Part shown: piece after piece, positions 1 through 10,537 of the stretch | Position numbering within the stretch: position 1 is the first letter of the stretch | How the letters are laid out: every line of letters starts with the position of its first letter | Assembly: GCA_041661865.1 (NCBI GenBank) | Contig: JBAZTO010000009.1 | Span: 23,505-87,504, forward strand | Source: JBAZTO01 sp041661865 | Lineage (GTDB): Bacteria; Planctomycetota; Phycisphaerae; SM23-33 | Length of the DNA stretch: 64,000 nucleotides | Direction of reading: 5' to 3' | Position numbers and translations under genes: made by a program | Notes under the pieces: model-generated | Seen by the model: the letters and a program-made list of their open reading frames with translations, nothing else | What the model was told of the DNA's origin: nothing | Databases searched by the model: none

Positions 1-39
1 TCACAAAAGACACTAAGAAGCTATCTCAAAACCAAGTAG

Positions 40-163
40 CACGGGCGTCTCGCCCGTGAGTATCATGGCCATCTTGGCCATGTTCTCCGTGACTTGCACG
101 GGCGGGACGCCCGTGATACTCATGGGCAAGATGCCCATGCTACGTTTTGTTAGAGTCCCTAAG
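40..163. repeat. Palindromic intergenic repeat, family A
   Basis: Nested hairpins: ACGGGCGTCTCGCCCGT, ATGGCCATCTTGGCCAT, ACGGGCGGGACGCCCGT and ATGGGCAAGATGCCCAT, closed by the tail TTTTGTTAGAGTCCCT. The same hairpins and tail recur at 4592-4677, and partial copies lie near 3131 and 37318. There is no coding potential. It may form RNA or cruciform structure, but its function is unknown. Confidence 0.75.
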
Positions 164-285
164 ACCACAAAGAGCACCAAGAGAAGAATCGAATCATTCA
201 GAGTGTGCTTCTTCGCTTCGAGCTTTCCCTGAAGATTCTCTGTGTTCTTCGTGTCCTTTGCGACCTTCGTGAGCTTTGTGACTGC
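164..285. repeat. CACAAAG-type repeat arms (family C)
   Basis: The left arm is rich in CACAAAG/CACCAAG words and the right arm carries their complements (CTTCGTG, CTTTGTG), giving a loose inverted repeat just past the end of pgi. Similar text occurs at 29462-29594 and 36716-36830. No gene is seen between position 1 and pgi. Confidence 0.55.
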
Positions 286-293
286 TGTTGAAG

Positions 294-1694
294 CTAGGCC
301 AGGTATCGCGGATCATCCTTGGTGAAGGGTTTGATCTCGGCGGCCAGCTTCTCGTAGCCGTCGCGGCCCATGAGGGCGAAGGTGGCCTGCTTGCCCAACT
401 CCACCGCCGGCTGGTCGTAGGCGTTGATGTCCAGCAACTCGCCCATCAGCGAGGTGGTGAACTCGTAGAGGAAGATGAACTCGCCCACCGATTGCGGCGT
501 GATGGAGTTGAACTTCAGTGTCAGGCTCGGCCGGCCCGAAACGACCATCGCGTATTCCGTGGCGATCTTCTCGGCGTTGAGCAGCTTGGAGAGCTTGGCC
601 TTCCGCAGGTAGGCCATGCCGGGAACGTCGGCGAAGGCGTCGGGCACGCGGACCTCGCGCGGGTGCTTGTCGACTTCCAGGAAGATCGTCAGCTTGTCGT
701 TGGGGCCTTCGCGGTAGAGCTGCACCTGGCTGTGCTGGTCGGTGGTGCCCAGGGCCTTGATGGGCGTGGGCCCGGCGAAGACCTCCTTGCCCGCGCGGTT
801 CATGCGTTTGCCCAGCGACTCAGCCCACAGTTGGCGGTACCAGTCAGCCAGCAGGTAGAGGCGGTTGGAGTAGGGCATCATCACGTGCATGACCTTGCCC
901 TTGGCGGTCATCGCGATGTACTTGATGGCCGCCAGCATGCAGGCGGGGTTGGACTGCCAGTTGGTCTGCTCGACGCGCTCGCGCATCGCCGCGGCCCCGG
1001 CCAGCAGGGCGTCGATGTCGATGCCGCACATGGCTGCACTGAACAGGCCCACCGGCGAGAGCATGCTGAAACGCCCGCCCACATCGTCGGGCACGGCCAG
1101 CATGGCGTATCCGTCGGCCTTGGCAATGTTGTGGAGCGTGCCCTTGGCCAGGTCGGTGGTGGCGACGATGTGTTTGGCAAAGCCGTCGCCGAGCTTCTTG
1201 CGGAGCATCTCGCGGATAACCATGAACTGGCTGGCGGTCTCCGCCGTCTCGCCGCTCTTGGAAATCACGTTGAACAGCGTGGTCTTGATCCGCCGGCCGA
1301 CCAGGTCCAGCGTGTCGCCCACCAGGGCCGGGTCGACGTTGTCCAGCACGAACAGCCGCGGGCCGCCCCGCTTGCGGTCGGATTGCAGGTTGTAGGTCGC
1401 CGGCTTCAGCGCCGCCTGGAGCGCAATGTTGCCCAGCGCGCTGCCGCCGATGCCCAGCACCACCAGGTCGGTGGTATTGGGGCGGCACTGCTCGGCGAGG
1501 CTCTTGACCTGCGAGAGGTAGTCCGTCCGCGTGGGCAGGTTGAAGTAGCCCAGCTTGCCGGCGCGGCACTGCTCCATCACGGCCGAGTGGGCGGCGCGGA
1601 TCGCGCCGTCGATGTGGTTCAACTCGGCCTCGGTCAGCCCGTGCTCGGGGGGAATGATTTTGTCGGTGGCATTCTTCCAGTAAAGTTGGATCAT
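294..1694 (-). CDS. pgi: Glucose-6-phosphate isomerase
   Basis: Interconverts glucose 6-phosphate and fructose 6-phosphate in the cytosol, at the entry to glycolysis and gluconeogenesis. The 466-residue protein has the two-SIS-domain plan and length of the shorter, Bacillus-type PGI: LGIGGSALG near residue 80, ISKSGETAET near 145 and a C-terminal FIFLYEF segment that belongs to the family core. The ATG at 1694 follows AAGGATAAGGAACC, a good ribosome binding site. It is a single-gene unit. A repeat lies behind its stop, and the lpxA region is divergently placed in front. The identity is clear from motifs. The exact subfamily is less certain, since dual glucose/mannose isomerases look similar. 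Confidence 0.95.
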   Translation of the reverse strand: MIQLYWKNATDKIIPPEHGLTEAELNHIDGAIRAAHSAVMEQCRAGKLGYFNLPTRTDYLSQVKSLAEQCRPNTTDLVVLGIGGSALGNIALQAALKPATYNLQSDRKRGGPRLFVLDNVDPALVGDTLDLVGRRIKTTLFNVISKSGETAETASQFMVIREMLRKKLGDGFAKHIVATTDLAKGTLHNIAKADGYAMLAVPDDVGGRFSMLSPVGLFSAAMCGIDIDALLAGAAAMRERVEQTNWQSNPACMLAAIKYIAMTAKGKVMHVMMPYSNRLYLLADWYRQLWAESLGKRMNRAGKEVFAGPTPIKALGTTDQHSQVQLYREGPNDKLTIFLEVDKHPREVRVPDAFADVPGMAYLRKAKLSKLLNAEKIATEYAMVVSGRPSLTLKFNSITPQSVGEFIFLYEFTTSLMGELLDINAYDQPAVELGKQATFALMGRDGYEKLAAEIKPFTKDDPRYLA

Positions 1695-1805
1695 GGTTCC
1701 TTATCCTTTATTTCAATTCGGCGAACGTACCTCCACACTATCGGACGGCGCGGGAAATTTCCATGACTTGTGGAACAATGGCACACGCAGAAGAAAAGAA
1801 GATTG

Positions 1806-1885
1806 GCGGGGATGAACACCGATAAACGCAGATCGCAGGCGTTCACAATATCCGGTCATCTGTGTTCATCTGCGTTTATCCCCGC
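1806..1885. repeat. Inverted repeat of GATAAACGCAGAT/GATGAACAC words
   Basis: The left arm contains GATGAACACCGATAAACGC. The right arm contains the complements of the same two words in swapped order (TGTGTTCATC, TGCGTTTATCCCC). It lies between the divergent pgi and lpxA genes and has no ORF of interest. Confidence 0.5.
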
Positions 1886-1986
1886 TGGCCTTTGTCGTAA
1901 TTGGCGCGATGACAGGGACTCGCCAAGGCGTCGCCGGCGTTGTATCATGGCCGCCCTTGGTAAGGAACCCGACAGGGAGAGCCATA

Positions 1987-2811
1987 ATGCCCAGGATTCA
2001 TCCCACTGCGATTGTTGACGCCAAGGCCCAACTGGCCGAGGACGTGGAAGTTGGTCCCTTTTGCATCATCGAGGGCGACGTGGTCATCGGCGCCGGAACG
2101 GTGGTGCGCGACCATGCCGTCATCCGGCGATACACCACGCTGGGCAGCGGCAACTTCGTCGATTCCTTCTGCTCGCTGGGCGGGGAACCCCAGGACTTGA
2201 AGTTTTCGCCCCAGACCGTCAGCTACGTGCGGATCGGCGACAACAACGTATTCCGCGAGGGCGTGACGATCTCCCGGGCCACCGGCGAGGGCAACGTCAC
2301 GAGCATCGGCAGCAACAACTACTGGATGACCCAGGCGCACGCCGGACACAATGCCCTCGTCGAAGATGGCACTGTCTTTGGCAATAACGTTGCCCTGGCC
2401 GGGCATTCGGTCGTCCACAGCCGCGCTATTCTTTCAGCCAACTCAGCCGTGCATCAGTTCACATGGGTCGGAGAGATGGTCATGACCCAGGGCGGCGGCA
2501 TGGCCACCGCACATGTGCCGCCGTATGTCATGCTGGCCAACGGAATGAACGAGGTCGTGGGCCTCAATCGCGTGGGTCTGCGGCGTGCCGCCGATATGAC
2601 TGACAAGGATCGCGCCGAGATCAAGGAGGCCTTCAGGATCACCTACCGCGCGGGCCTGCCCAGAGTGAAGGCCCTGGCGGAGATGGACGCCCACAGTGAG
2701 TGGGGCCCCGCCGCGAGCCGGTTCCGTGAGTTTATCCACAAGGTCTACGTGGCGGCCAAGCCTTTCAATCGCGGCCTGGCGACCCTGAGGCTCAGGGGCC
2801 TGAGCGAGTAA
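1987..2811 (+). CDS. lpxA: UDP-N-acetylglucosamine O-acyltransferase (LpxA)
   Basis: First step of lipid A synthesis: transfers a 3-hydroxyacyl chain from acyl carrier protein to UDP-GlcNAc in the cytoplasm. The 274-residue protein shows left-handed beta-helix hexapeptide repeats (VEVGPF, VVIGAG, TSIGSN) and the catalytic region AHAGHNALVEDG, which aligns with the AHxxH histidines of E. coli LpxA. AVHQFTWVG and the DVPPYV-like HVPPYVMLANG also match, and the family's helical C-terminus follows. The start at 1987 is preceded by AGGGAGA; an upstream in-frame extension has no good ribosome site. The gene stands alone, without lpxD, fabZ or lpxB beside it. It implies an outer membrane with lipid A or a related glycolipid. 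Confidence 0.93.
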   Translation: MPRIHPTAIVDAKAQLAEDVEVGPFCIIEGDVVIGAGTVVRDHAVIRRYTTLGSGNFVDSFCSLGGEPQDLKFSPQTVSYVRIGDNNVFREGVTISRATGEGNVTSIGSNNYWMTQAHAGHNALVEDGTVFGNNVALAGHSVVHSRAILSANSAVHQFTWVGEMVMTQGGGMATAHVPPYVMLANGMNEVVGLNRVGLRRAADMTDKDRAEIKEAFRITYRAGLPRVKALAEMDAHSEWGPAASRFREFIHKVYVAAKPFNRGLATLRLRGLSE

Positions 2812-2829
2812 GCCTGGTATAATTCCGTC

Positions 2830-3111
2830 ATGACGGACGCGAAGGAACAACGGATCGTTCACGTTGAAGGCGACGTGCAGGGGATCGGCTTTCGCTACAC
2901 CGCCTGCCGCCTTGCCGCCGGCCACGACGTCACCGGTTATGTTCGCAATCTGCCCGATGGCGGGGTCGAATGCGTGATCGAGGGCGCCGCCGGCGAGATC
3001 GACGCGCTGATCGAGGAGATCAAGTCCGCCCTGGGTTATCACATCCGGCATGTACGGCAGCAGAAGGCCCCCCACAGCGGATCGTTCTCCTCCTTCGGCG
3101 TGAAGTTTTAA
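2830..3111 (+). CDS. acyP: Acylphosphatase
   Basis: Hydrolyses acyl phosphates such as carbamoyl phosphate or 1,3-bisphosphoglycerate. The 93-residue protein has the standard length and the two signatures: QGIGFRYTA, with the phosphate-binding Arg, and GYVRNLPDGGVE, with the catalytic Asn. It starts 18 bases after lpxA and is probably co-transcribed with it, though no functional link is known. The role in this cell is unknown, as for most bacterial acylphosphatases. Confidence 0.92.
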   Translation: MTDAKEQRIVHVEGDVQGIGFRYTACRLAAGHDVTGYVRNLPDGGVECVIEGAAGEIDALIEEIKSALGYHIRHVRQQKAPHSGSFSSFGVKF

Positions 3112-3130
3112 GAAACTATCTCCGAACGTA

Positions 3131-3151
3131 GCATGGGCATCTTGCCCATGC
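3131..3151. repeat. Family A hairpin, single copy
   Basis: A perfect short hairpin, GCATGGGCAT-CTT-style, in the gap between the acylphosphatase and the SDR gene. It matches one of the stem modules of the family A elements at 40-163 and 4592-4677. Confidence 0.6.
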
Positions 3152-3188
3152 AAATTGCGAAGAGTCTTCAGAGCACCAGGAGGTGTCT

Positions 3189-4001
3189 ATGAATCACACA
3201 GGTCCGGTGGGAATCGTGACCGGCGCTTCCAGCGGCATCGGGATGGAGACAGCCATCGCGTTGGCTCGCAAGTCCTACGCGGTGGTGTTGGGCGCGCGGC
3301 GGGCCGACAAGCTGGCCGAGGTGGCCGGGGCCTGCGAGCGCGCCGGCGGCACGGCCCGCGCGATAGCCACCGACGTGACGCAGCGCGGGCAGGTGGAGGC
3401 CCTGGTGGCCGCGGCGGTCAGCGAATTTGGCCGCGTGGACGTGATGGTCAACAACGCCGGCGTGGGACTCTTCGAGCGCGTGCATGAGATGTCCGAGGCT
3501 GACCTGCGGGCGATCTTCGAGGTAAACTTCTTCGGCCTGTTTTACGGCTGCCAGGCGGTGGCGCCGCTGATGATGCGGCAGCGGAGCGGGCACATCTTCA
3601 ACGTCTCCTCCATCATCGGCAAACGCGGCACGCCGTTCCACGGGGCCTACTGCGCGACCAAGTTCGCCGTCTGCGGGCTGTCAGACTCGATGCGCGTGGA
3701 AATGGCCCCTTACCGCGTCCGCGTGACCACGGTGCTGCCGGCCCTGACGGAGACGGAGTTCTTCCAGCAGTCCAAGCGCGGCCAGGCGGCGGGGTCGAGC
3801 TTCCAGAAGTTCAAGGGGCTTATGCCCGCCTCGACGGTGGCCCGGAAGATCGTCGCCGCGGTGGGCAAGAACCGGCCCGAGCTTGTCATCTCGCTGGGCG
3901 GCAAGGCGCTTGTGGCCCTGTCGGCCGTCTCGCCGAGACTGATCGACTGGGCAATGGGAATGTATCATGCCGACCTGATGAAACGGCTGAAGCTCGAATG
4001 A
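3189..4001 (+). CDS. Short-chain dehydrogenase/reductase (SDR)
   Basis: A classical SDR oxidoreductase of 270 residues with an N-terminal Rossmann fold. Visible motifs are TGASSGIG (about 11-18), NNAG (88-91), the catalytic Ser in NVSS (about 140) and YCATK (Tyr 154, Lys 158). Arginines after the second strand (GARR) favour NADP(H). The ATG at 3189 sits 5 bases after a strong AGGAGGT; the GTG two codons earlier lies inside that ribosome site. The C-terminal part (about 200-270) is divergent, so the substrate cannot be named. No neighbouring pathway gene points to a role. Confidence 0.9.
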   Translation: MNHTGPVGIVTGASSGIGMETAIALARKSYAVVLGARRADKLAEVAGACERAGGTARAIATDVTQRGQVEALVAAAVSEFGRVDVMVNNAGVGLFERVHEMSEADLRAIFEVNFFGLFYGCQAVAPLMMRQRSGHIFNVSSIIGKRGTPFHGAYCATKFAVCGLSDSMRVEMAPYRVRVTTVLPALTETEFFQQSKRGQAAGSSFQKFKGLMPASTVARKIVAAVGKNRPELVISLGGKALVALSAVSPRLIDWAMGMYHADLMKRLKLE

Positions 4002-4092
4002 TGGGGCGTGGCGCCTGCTGCCGCGCCAGCCCGCGCCAACCTGCACGCGGAGGGCCTATAATGGATTGCTGTGTAAAGAAAGGACATAACCC

Positions 4093-4545
4093 ATGCATGT
4101 CGAGACACAATTCTCGGTCTTTCTGATCAACCGACCCGGCGTCCTGGCCGCCGTCACCGGGGCCCTGGCCAAGGCCAAGGTCAACATCATTGCGCTGACG
4201 CTGGCCGATTCCGGCGAGCACGGGACGCTGCGGCTTATCACCGACAAGCCCGACAAGGCCCGCGCCGTGCTGGGCAAGGCCCACGACTATTGGTCCGAGA
4301 CCGACGTGCTGGTGATGGAACTGAAGAACCAGTCCGGCGCCTTCGCGTCCGTCGCCCAACAGTTGGCCGACGAGCACGTGGACATCAGCTACGCCTACTG
4401 CACCGGCGGCGCCAGCGGCGGGCGGACCACCGCGGTGTTCAAGGTGGCCAACCTCCTGCACGCCCAGAAGGCCCTGGATAGTTCCAAAGCCCTCGATACC
4501 TGGACCAACCCGGTGAAATCCTCCTCGCGCCGAGGACGCACGTGA
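4093..4545 (+). CDS. Tandem ACT-domain protein
   Basis: A 150-residue protein made of two ACT domains (about 1-70 and 75-135). The first has the typical INRPGVLAAVTGALAKAKVNI start and the second NQSGAFASVAQQLADEHVDI. ACT domains bind amino acids or other small ligands and act as regulatory modules. No catalytic domain is attached, so it is probably a stand-alone sensor or regulator. The ligand is unknown. The Ser/Arg-rich tail (SSSRRGRT) is outside the fold. It lies downstream of the SDR gene and before a family A repeat. Confidence 0.88.
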   Translation: MHVETQFSVFLINRPGVLAAVTGALAKAKVNIIALTLADSGEHGTLRLITDKPDKARAVLGKAHDYWSETDVLVMELKNQSGAFASVAQQLADEHVDISYAYCTGGASGGRTTAVFKVANLLHAQKALDSSKALDTWTNPVKSSSRRGRT

Positions 4546-4591
4546 GGCGGACACGTCGGCCTTGCATGCTCATCGGCTCGCGGCTTACTTA

Positions 4592-4677
4592 GGGGATCTA
4601 ACAAAACGCCGTAGCACGGGCGTCTCGCCCGTGATACTCATGGGCAAGATGCCCATGCTACGTTTTGTTAGAGTCCC
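4592..4677. repeat. Family A element with terminal inverted repeats
   Basis: The ends pair as GGGGATCTAACAAAACG and CGTTTTGTTAGAGTCCC, and two inner hairpins (ACGGGCGTCTCGCCCGT and ATGGGCAAGATGCCCAT) fill the middle. A version reduced to the ends lies at 61893-61930. The structure looks like a small non-autonomous element. The rest of the 4546-4936 gap holds no recognisable gene; it should carry the gyrB promoter, but I could not place one confidently. Confidence 0.7.
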
Positions 4678-4936
4678 TTAACCGGATGAACCCCCTCAGT
4701 GCATTGTCCCTGCACCCATCCCAACAGTTTGGAGCGACGCGACTTATGGAGCCAGCCGGAACTGCCTGCAAGCACATAACTTACAGGCATCAAAACATCC
4801 GTCTAACGCGGGCTTTGGGCTGGCTATTTTGCGCGCGATCCGCCATAATATGTCGTTGGGTTTCGCGTGTCTCTCCCGAGGTACGAAGTAGGCGAAAAAT
4901 GGCACTGTATCGGCACACAATTGGAGGCGGACGCTG

Positions 4937-7420
<2,484 letters not shown>

Positions 7421-7434
7421 GACCCGTGCCCGTG

Positions 7435-7530
7435 GTAGGGCACGCAACTTGTTGCACGCGGGATTGGCCACAATTGTAGGGCGTGCTTACCAGCACGCGA
7501 AATACCCTCGTGCAAGTATGCACGACCTAC
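7435..7530. repeat. Palindromic intergenic repeat, family B
   Basis: Built of three hairpins: GCAACTTGTTGC, GCGTGCTTACCAGCACGC and TCGTGCAAGTATGCACGA, bracketed by GTAGGGC at the left and CCTAC at the right. Close copies lie at 8849-8914, 10290-10385 and 23875-23935, and a partial reversed copy near 41398. It sits between gyrB and the next gene. Confidence 0.75.
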
Positions 7531-7571
7531 GACCGTGGTGCAGTTTTCGCCCTGTTACAAGGAGAAAGACC

Positions 7572-8825
7572 ATGACCCGACTCAACGACTTCGCCGCCGT
7601 GGAAGCCGCCGTGCGCCAAGCCGTCGCCACGACGACCCTCAGCGATATCCACACCCACCTCTTCCCGCCCAGCCACGGCAAGTTGCTGCTGTGGGGCGTG
7701 GACGAACTGCTGACCTACCACTACCTGGTGGCCGAGCTGTTCACCGTCGCGCCGCGCGAGTGGACGCTCGAGAAGTTCTGGAAGCTGTCCAAGACCGCCC
7801 AGGCCGACCTGATCTGGGAGCACATCTTCCTCAGGCACGGCCCGCTTTCCGAGGCTGCCCGCGGCGTGCTGACCACGCTGTCGGCCCTGGGGCTGGACGT
7901 GGCCTCGCGCGACCTGGGCGCGATTCGCAAATGGTTCGCCGCCCAGAACGCCGAGGGCTACATTCGCAAGGTCTTCCAGGTGGCCAACCTCGACTACGCG
8001 ATCATGACCAACAACCCCTTCATTGCCGAAGAGGCCGGCTACTGGCAGAAGAACCTGCCCAGCATGGATTGCTTCAAGACCGCCCTTCGCATCGACACGC
8101 TGATCCTGGACTGGCCCGCAGCCGCCAAGGCCATGCGCGCCGCGGGATACAAGACGGCCGCCGCCGGCGGGGCCCCCAGCTTCGCCGCGGCCCGCAAGTT
8201 CCTGACCGATTGGGCCAGGCGGCTCAAGCCCGTCTACATGGCCGCCTCGCTGCCGCCGGATTTCGCCTATCCCTCCAGGGCCATGAGTTCCAAGGTGCTG
8301 GACAAGGTCGTCATTCCCGTGGCCCAGGAACTGGGCCTGCCGGTGGCGATGATGATCGGCGTCCGCAAGAAGGTCAACCCTGCCCTGGGCGACGGCGGCG
8401 ACGGCGTGGGCGTGGCCGACATGACCTCGGTGCAGTCGCTCTGCCAGAGCTATCCCAAGGCCAAGTTCATCGTCACGGTGCTGTCGCGCGTCAACCAGCA
8501 TGAGCTGTGCGTGCTGGCGCGGAAGTTCGGCAACCTGCACGTCGAGGGCTGCTGGTGGTTCTGCAACAACCCCAGCATCATCGACGAGACGACGCGGATG
8601 CGAATCGAGCTGCTGGGCACGGCCTTCACCGCCCAGCACAGCGACGCCCGCGTGCTCGACCAGCTCATCTACAAGTGGGCCCACACCCGCGCGATCCTGG
8701 CCAACGTGCTGAGCGACAAGTACCGCGAGCAATTCCAGACCGGCTGGCGAACCAGCGCCGAGGAGATCCGGCGCGACGTCCGCACGCTGCTGGGCGGCTC
8801 GTTCGAGGCCTTCTGCGGGAAATAG
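7572..8825 (+). CDS. Uronate isomerase-like amidohydrolase
   Basis: A 417-residue member of the metal-dependent hydrolase superfamily, closest in motif pattern to glucuronate/uronate isomerase (UxaC). The N-terminal DIHTHLFPP (His 27 and His 29) is the metal-binding HxH. Further on, VEGCWWFCNNP and LGTAFTAQHSDARV resemble the GSWWF and TDSR segments of UxaC. It should isomerise a hexuronate or a related sugar acid, but the sequence is divergent and the substrate is unproven. The ATG at 7572 follows AAGGAGAAAGACC; an upstream extension runs through repeat sequence and is discarded. It is followed by a URO-D-family gene, with family B repeats on either side. Confidence 0.75.
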   Translation: MTRLNDFAAVEAAVRQAVATTTLSDIHTHLFPPSHGKLLLWGVDELLTYHYLVAELFTVAPREWTLEKFWKLSKTAQADLIWEHIFLRHGPLSEAARGVLTTLSALGLDVASRDLGAIRKWFAAQNAEGYIRKVFQVANLDYAIMTNNPFIAEEAGYWQKNLPSMDCFKTALRIDTLILDWPAAAKAMRAAGYKTAAAGGAPSFAAARKFLTDWARRLKPVYMAASLPPDFAYPSRAMSSKVLDKVVIPVAQELGLPVAMMIGVRKKVNPALGDGGDGVGVADMTSVQSLCQSYPKAKFIVTVLSRVNQHELCVLARKFGNLHVEGCWWFCNNPSIIDETTRMRIELLGTAFTAQHSDARVLDQLIYKWAHTRAILANVLSDKYREQFQTGWRTSAEEIRRDVRTLLGGSFEAFCGK

Positions 8826-8848
8826 CAGTGGCAGGGCGCGCCGCATCC

Positions 8849-8914
8849 GTAGGGCGTGCAACTTGTTGCACGCGGAATTGGCCGCAATTGTAGGGCGTGC
8901 TTACCAGCACGCGG
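8849..8914. repeat. Family B palindromic repeat
   Basis: Carries the GCAACTTGTTGC and GCGTGCTTACCAGCACGC hairpins of the element at 7435-7530 but lacks the third hairpin. It lies between the uronate-isomerase-like gene and the URO-D-like gene. Confidence 0.75.
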
Positions 8915-8979
8915 AAGGCCCCCGCTCGCTTTGCGCTCGCGGCTAGTTGAAGAGGGCCACTGGAAAGAGAGAGACCGCC

Positions 8980-10257
8980 ATGCCCGCTTCCGGCCGACAG
9001 AATACGGACCTTTCCCCGCAGGACTGCGACGTGCTGCGACGGCTGGCGTGCGAACTGGCCCAGGTCGCGCAGCAAGGCGTCCACAAGGACAAGGCGCGGC
9101 TGTGGACGGCGCTCAACGCCCTCGATCCGACCCGCCCGCTGGTGCTGATCGACCAGATACCCTGGCACGAGATGAATGTGGGCGACGAGTTGGACCTCCA
9201 ATGCACCGGTCCCTGGGCGCGGCAGCATGAGCAGTCCCTGCGGCGCACGCTCTACCAGTGGCGGCACATGCCGGCAGACATGGTTGTGCCGGAATACGTA
9301 TCCTGCCCGTTGGCCATCACCAACACCGGCTACGGCCTGGCCGAGGATGTGGACGTCGTCCGCACCGACCCCGCCAGCTCCGTCGTCAGCCGGCACTTTC
9401 ACCGCCAGATCATCGAGCCGGCCGACATCGAAAAAATCCAGATGCCCCGCGTCAGCCTCGACCCGGCGGCGACCGACGCTCGATTCCACCGGATGCAGGA
9501 AGTCTACGCGGGCATCCTGCCGGTGCGCAAGGAGGGCATCAAGCACATCTGGTACACCCCGTGGGACGAGCTGATCCGCTGGTGGGGTGTCGAGGAAGCG
9601 ATGATGGACCTGGTTCTGCGGCCGGAGATGGTCCACGAGGCCGTCGCCCGCTGCGCCGCGTCCATGAACAGCGGCCTGGACCAGATGGAAAAACTCAACC
9701 TGCTGTCGCTCGGCAACGATCACACCATCATCGGCTCGGGCGGCTACGGCTTCAGCTCGCAGTTGCCGGCGGAGGGTTTCGACCCGCGGCACGTCAGGCC
9801 CATCGACAACTGGGGATGCTCCAACGCCCAGATTTTCTCCCAGGTCTCGCCGGAGATGCACTGGGACTTCGCCCTCCGCCACGACATCCCCTGGCTGAGC
9901 CGCTGGGGGCTCAACTACTACGGCTGCTGCGAGCCGCTGCACCACAAGGTCGATATCCTGCGGCGAATCCCGCGCCTCCGAAAAATCTCCATGAGTCCGT
10001 GGATCGATGTGGACAAGGCCGTCGAAGCCGTCGGGGCCGACTTCGTCTTCAGTTGCAAGCCCAACCCGGCCATCCTCGCCGAGGACACCTGGCGTCCGCG
10101 GCAGGCAAGGGCGGAGCTTCGCGCGGTGCTGGAGAAGGCCCGCCCCTGCCGCGTGGAGATCATCCTCAAGGACATCTCGACCGTCCGCTGCCAGCCCCAG
10201 CGGCTGTGGCAGTGGCAGGAAATGGCCATGGAACTGGCCGAGCAATTCGCGCCCTGA
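8980..10257 (+). CDS. Uroporphyrinogen decarboxylase (URO-D) family protein
   Basis: A 425-residue protein of the URO-D/corrinoid methyltransferase superfamily (TIM barrel). I base this on overall layout: an N-terminal segment leading into DPTRPLVLIDQIP, the central GSGGYGFSSQLP, and a late LNYYGCCEPLHHKVDILRR segment. The last resembles the Cys/His-bearing strand seen in methyltransferase-like members. Such paralogues are often methyltransferase-related or of unknown role and rarely act in haem synthesis. The ATG at 8980 follows a GGAAAGAGAGA stretch; a TTG 11 codons upstream is less likely. It probably belongs with the preceding uronate-isomerase-like gene in sugar-acid or C1 metabolism, but this is inference. 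Confidence 0.65.
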   Translation: MPASGRQNTDLSPQDCDVLRRLACELAQVAQQGVHKDKARLWTALNALDPTRPLVLIDQIPWHEMNVGDELDLQCTGPWARQHEQSLRRTLYQWRHMPADMVVPEYVSCPLAITNTGYGLAEDVDVVRTDPASSVVSRHFHRQIIEPADIEKIQMPRVSLDPAATDARFHRMQEVYAGILPVRKEGIKHIWYTPWDELIRWWGVEEAMMDLVLRPEMVHEAVARCAASMNSGLDQMEKLNLLSLGNDHTIIGSGGYGFSSQLPAEGFDPRHVRPIDNWGCSNAQIFSQVSPEMHWDFALRHDIPWLSRWGLNYYGCCEPLHHKVDILRRIPRLRKISMSPWIDVDKAVEAVGADFVFSCKPNPAILAEDTWRPRQARAELRAVLEKARPCRVEIILKDISTVRCQPQRLWQWQEMAMELAEQFAP

Positions 10258-10289
10258 CGCCGCAGCCGTTTGCGGACAGGATCGCAACT

Positions 10290-10385
10290 GTAGGGCGTGC
10301 AACTTGTTGCACGCGGGACTGGCCGCAATTGTAGAGCGTGCTTACCAGCACGCGGAATCCCCTCGTGCAAGTATGCACGACCTAC
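10290..10385. repeat. Family B palindromic repeat, full copy
   Basis: A full-length copy of the element at 7435-7530 with all three hairpins and the CCTAC end. Only a few base changes separate it from the first copy, such as GTAGAGCG for GTAGGGCG. Confidence 0.75.
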
Positions 10386-10396
10386 GCGATATTAGG

Positions 10397-10496
10397 GAGG
10401 TGGAGTTCCAACTCCACCTCATTTCGTTCGTCCTGGACATCCTCGCGGCGGGGTAGGAACTCCGCCGCGCGTCTGCAACGTGTTGCATGCGGAATA
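10397..10496. repeat. Further hairpins after the URO-D-like gene
   Basis: A perfect hairpin, GAGGTGGAGT-TCCA-ACTCCACCTC, at 10397-10420 is followed by a GC-rich hairpin around 10446-10470 and a degenerate GCAACGTGTTGC module of family B. They fill the gap between the converging URO-D-like and dnaB genes and could terminate both transcripts. No gene is seen here. Confidence 0.55.
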
Positions 10497-10537
10497 CCCC
10501 CGCTCGCGGCTAGTCACAGTTCGACCTGCGCCTGAGG

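Noticed and set aside
40..163. Family A repeats as a CRISPR array
   Set aside because: Hairpin modules are few, not evenly spaced, and differ from each other; no cas genes are present in the window.
288..1766. Long open frame on the plus strand opposite pgi (about 490 codons)
   Set aside because: It is the antisense shadow of pgi in GC-rich DNA. The protein has no recognisable motif, while the minus strand encodes a clear isomerase.
8980..10257. Calling the URO-D-like protein HemE
   Set aside because: It is much longer and more divergent than HemE, and the second URO-D-like gene in the window is also of the non-haem type.
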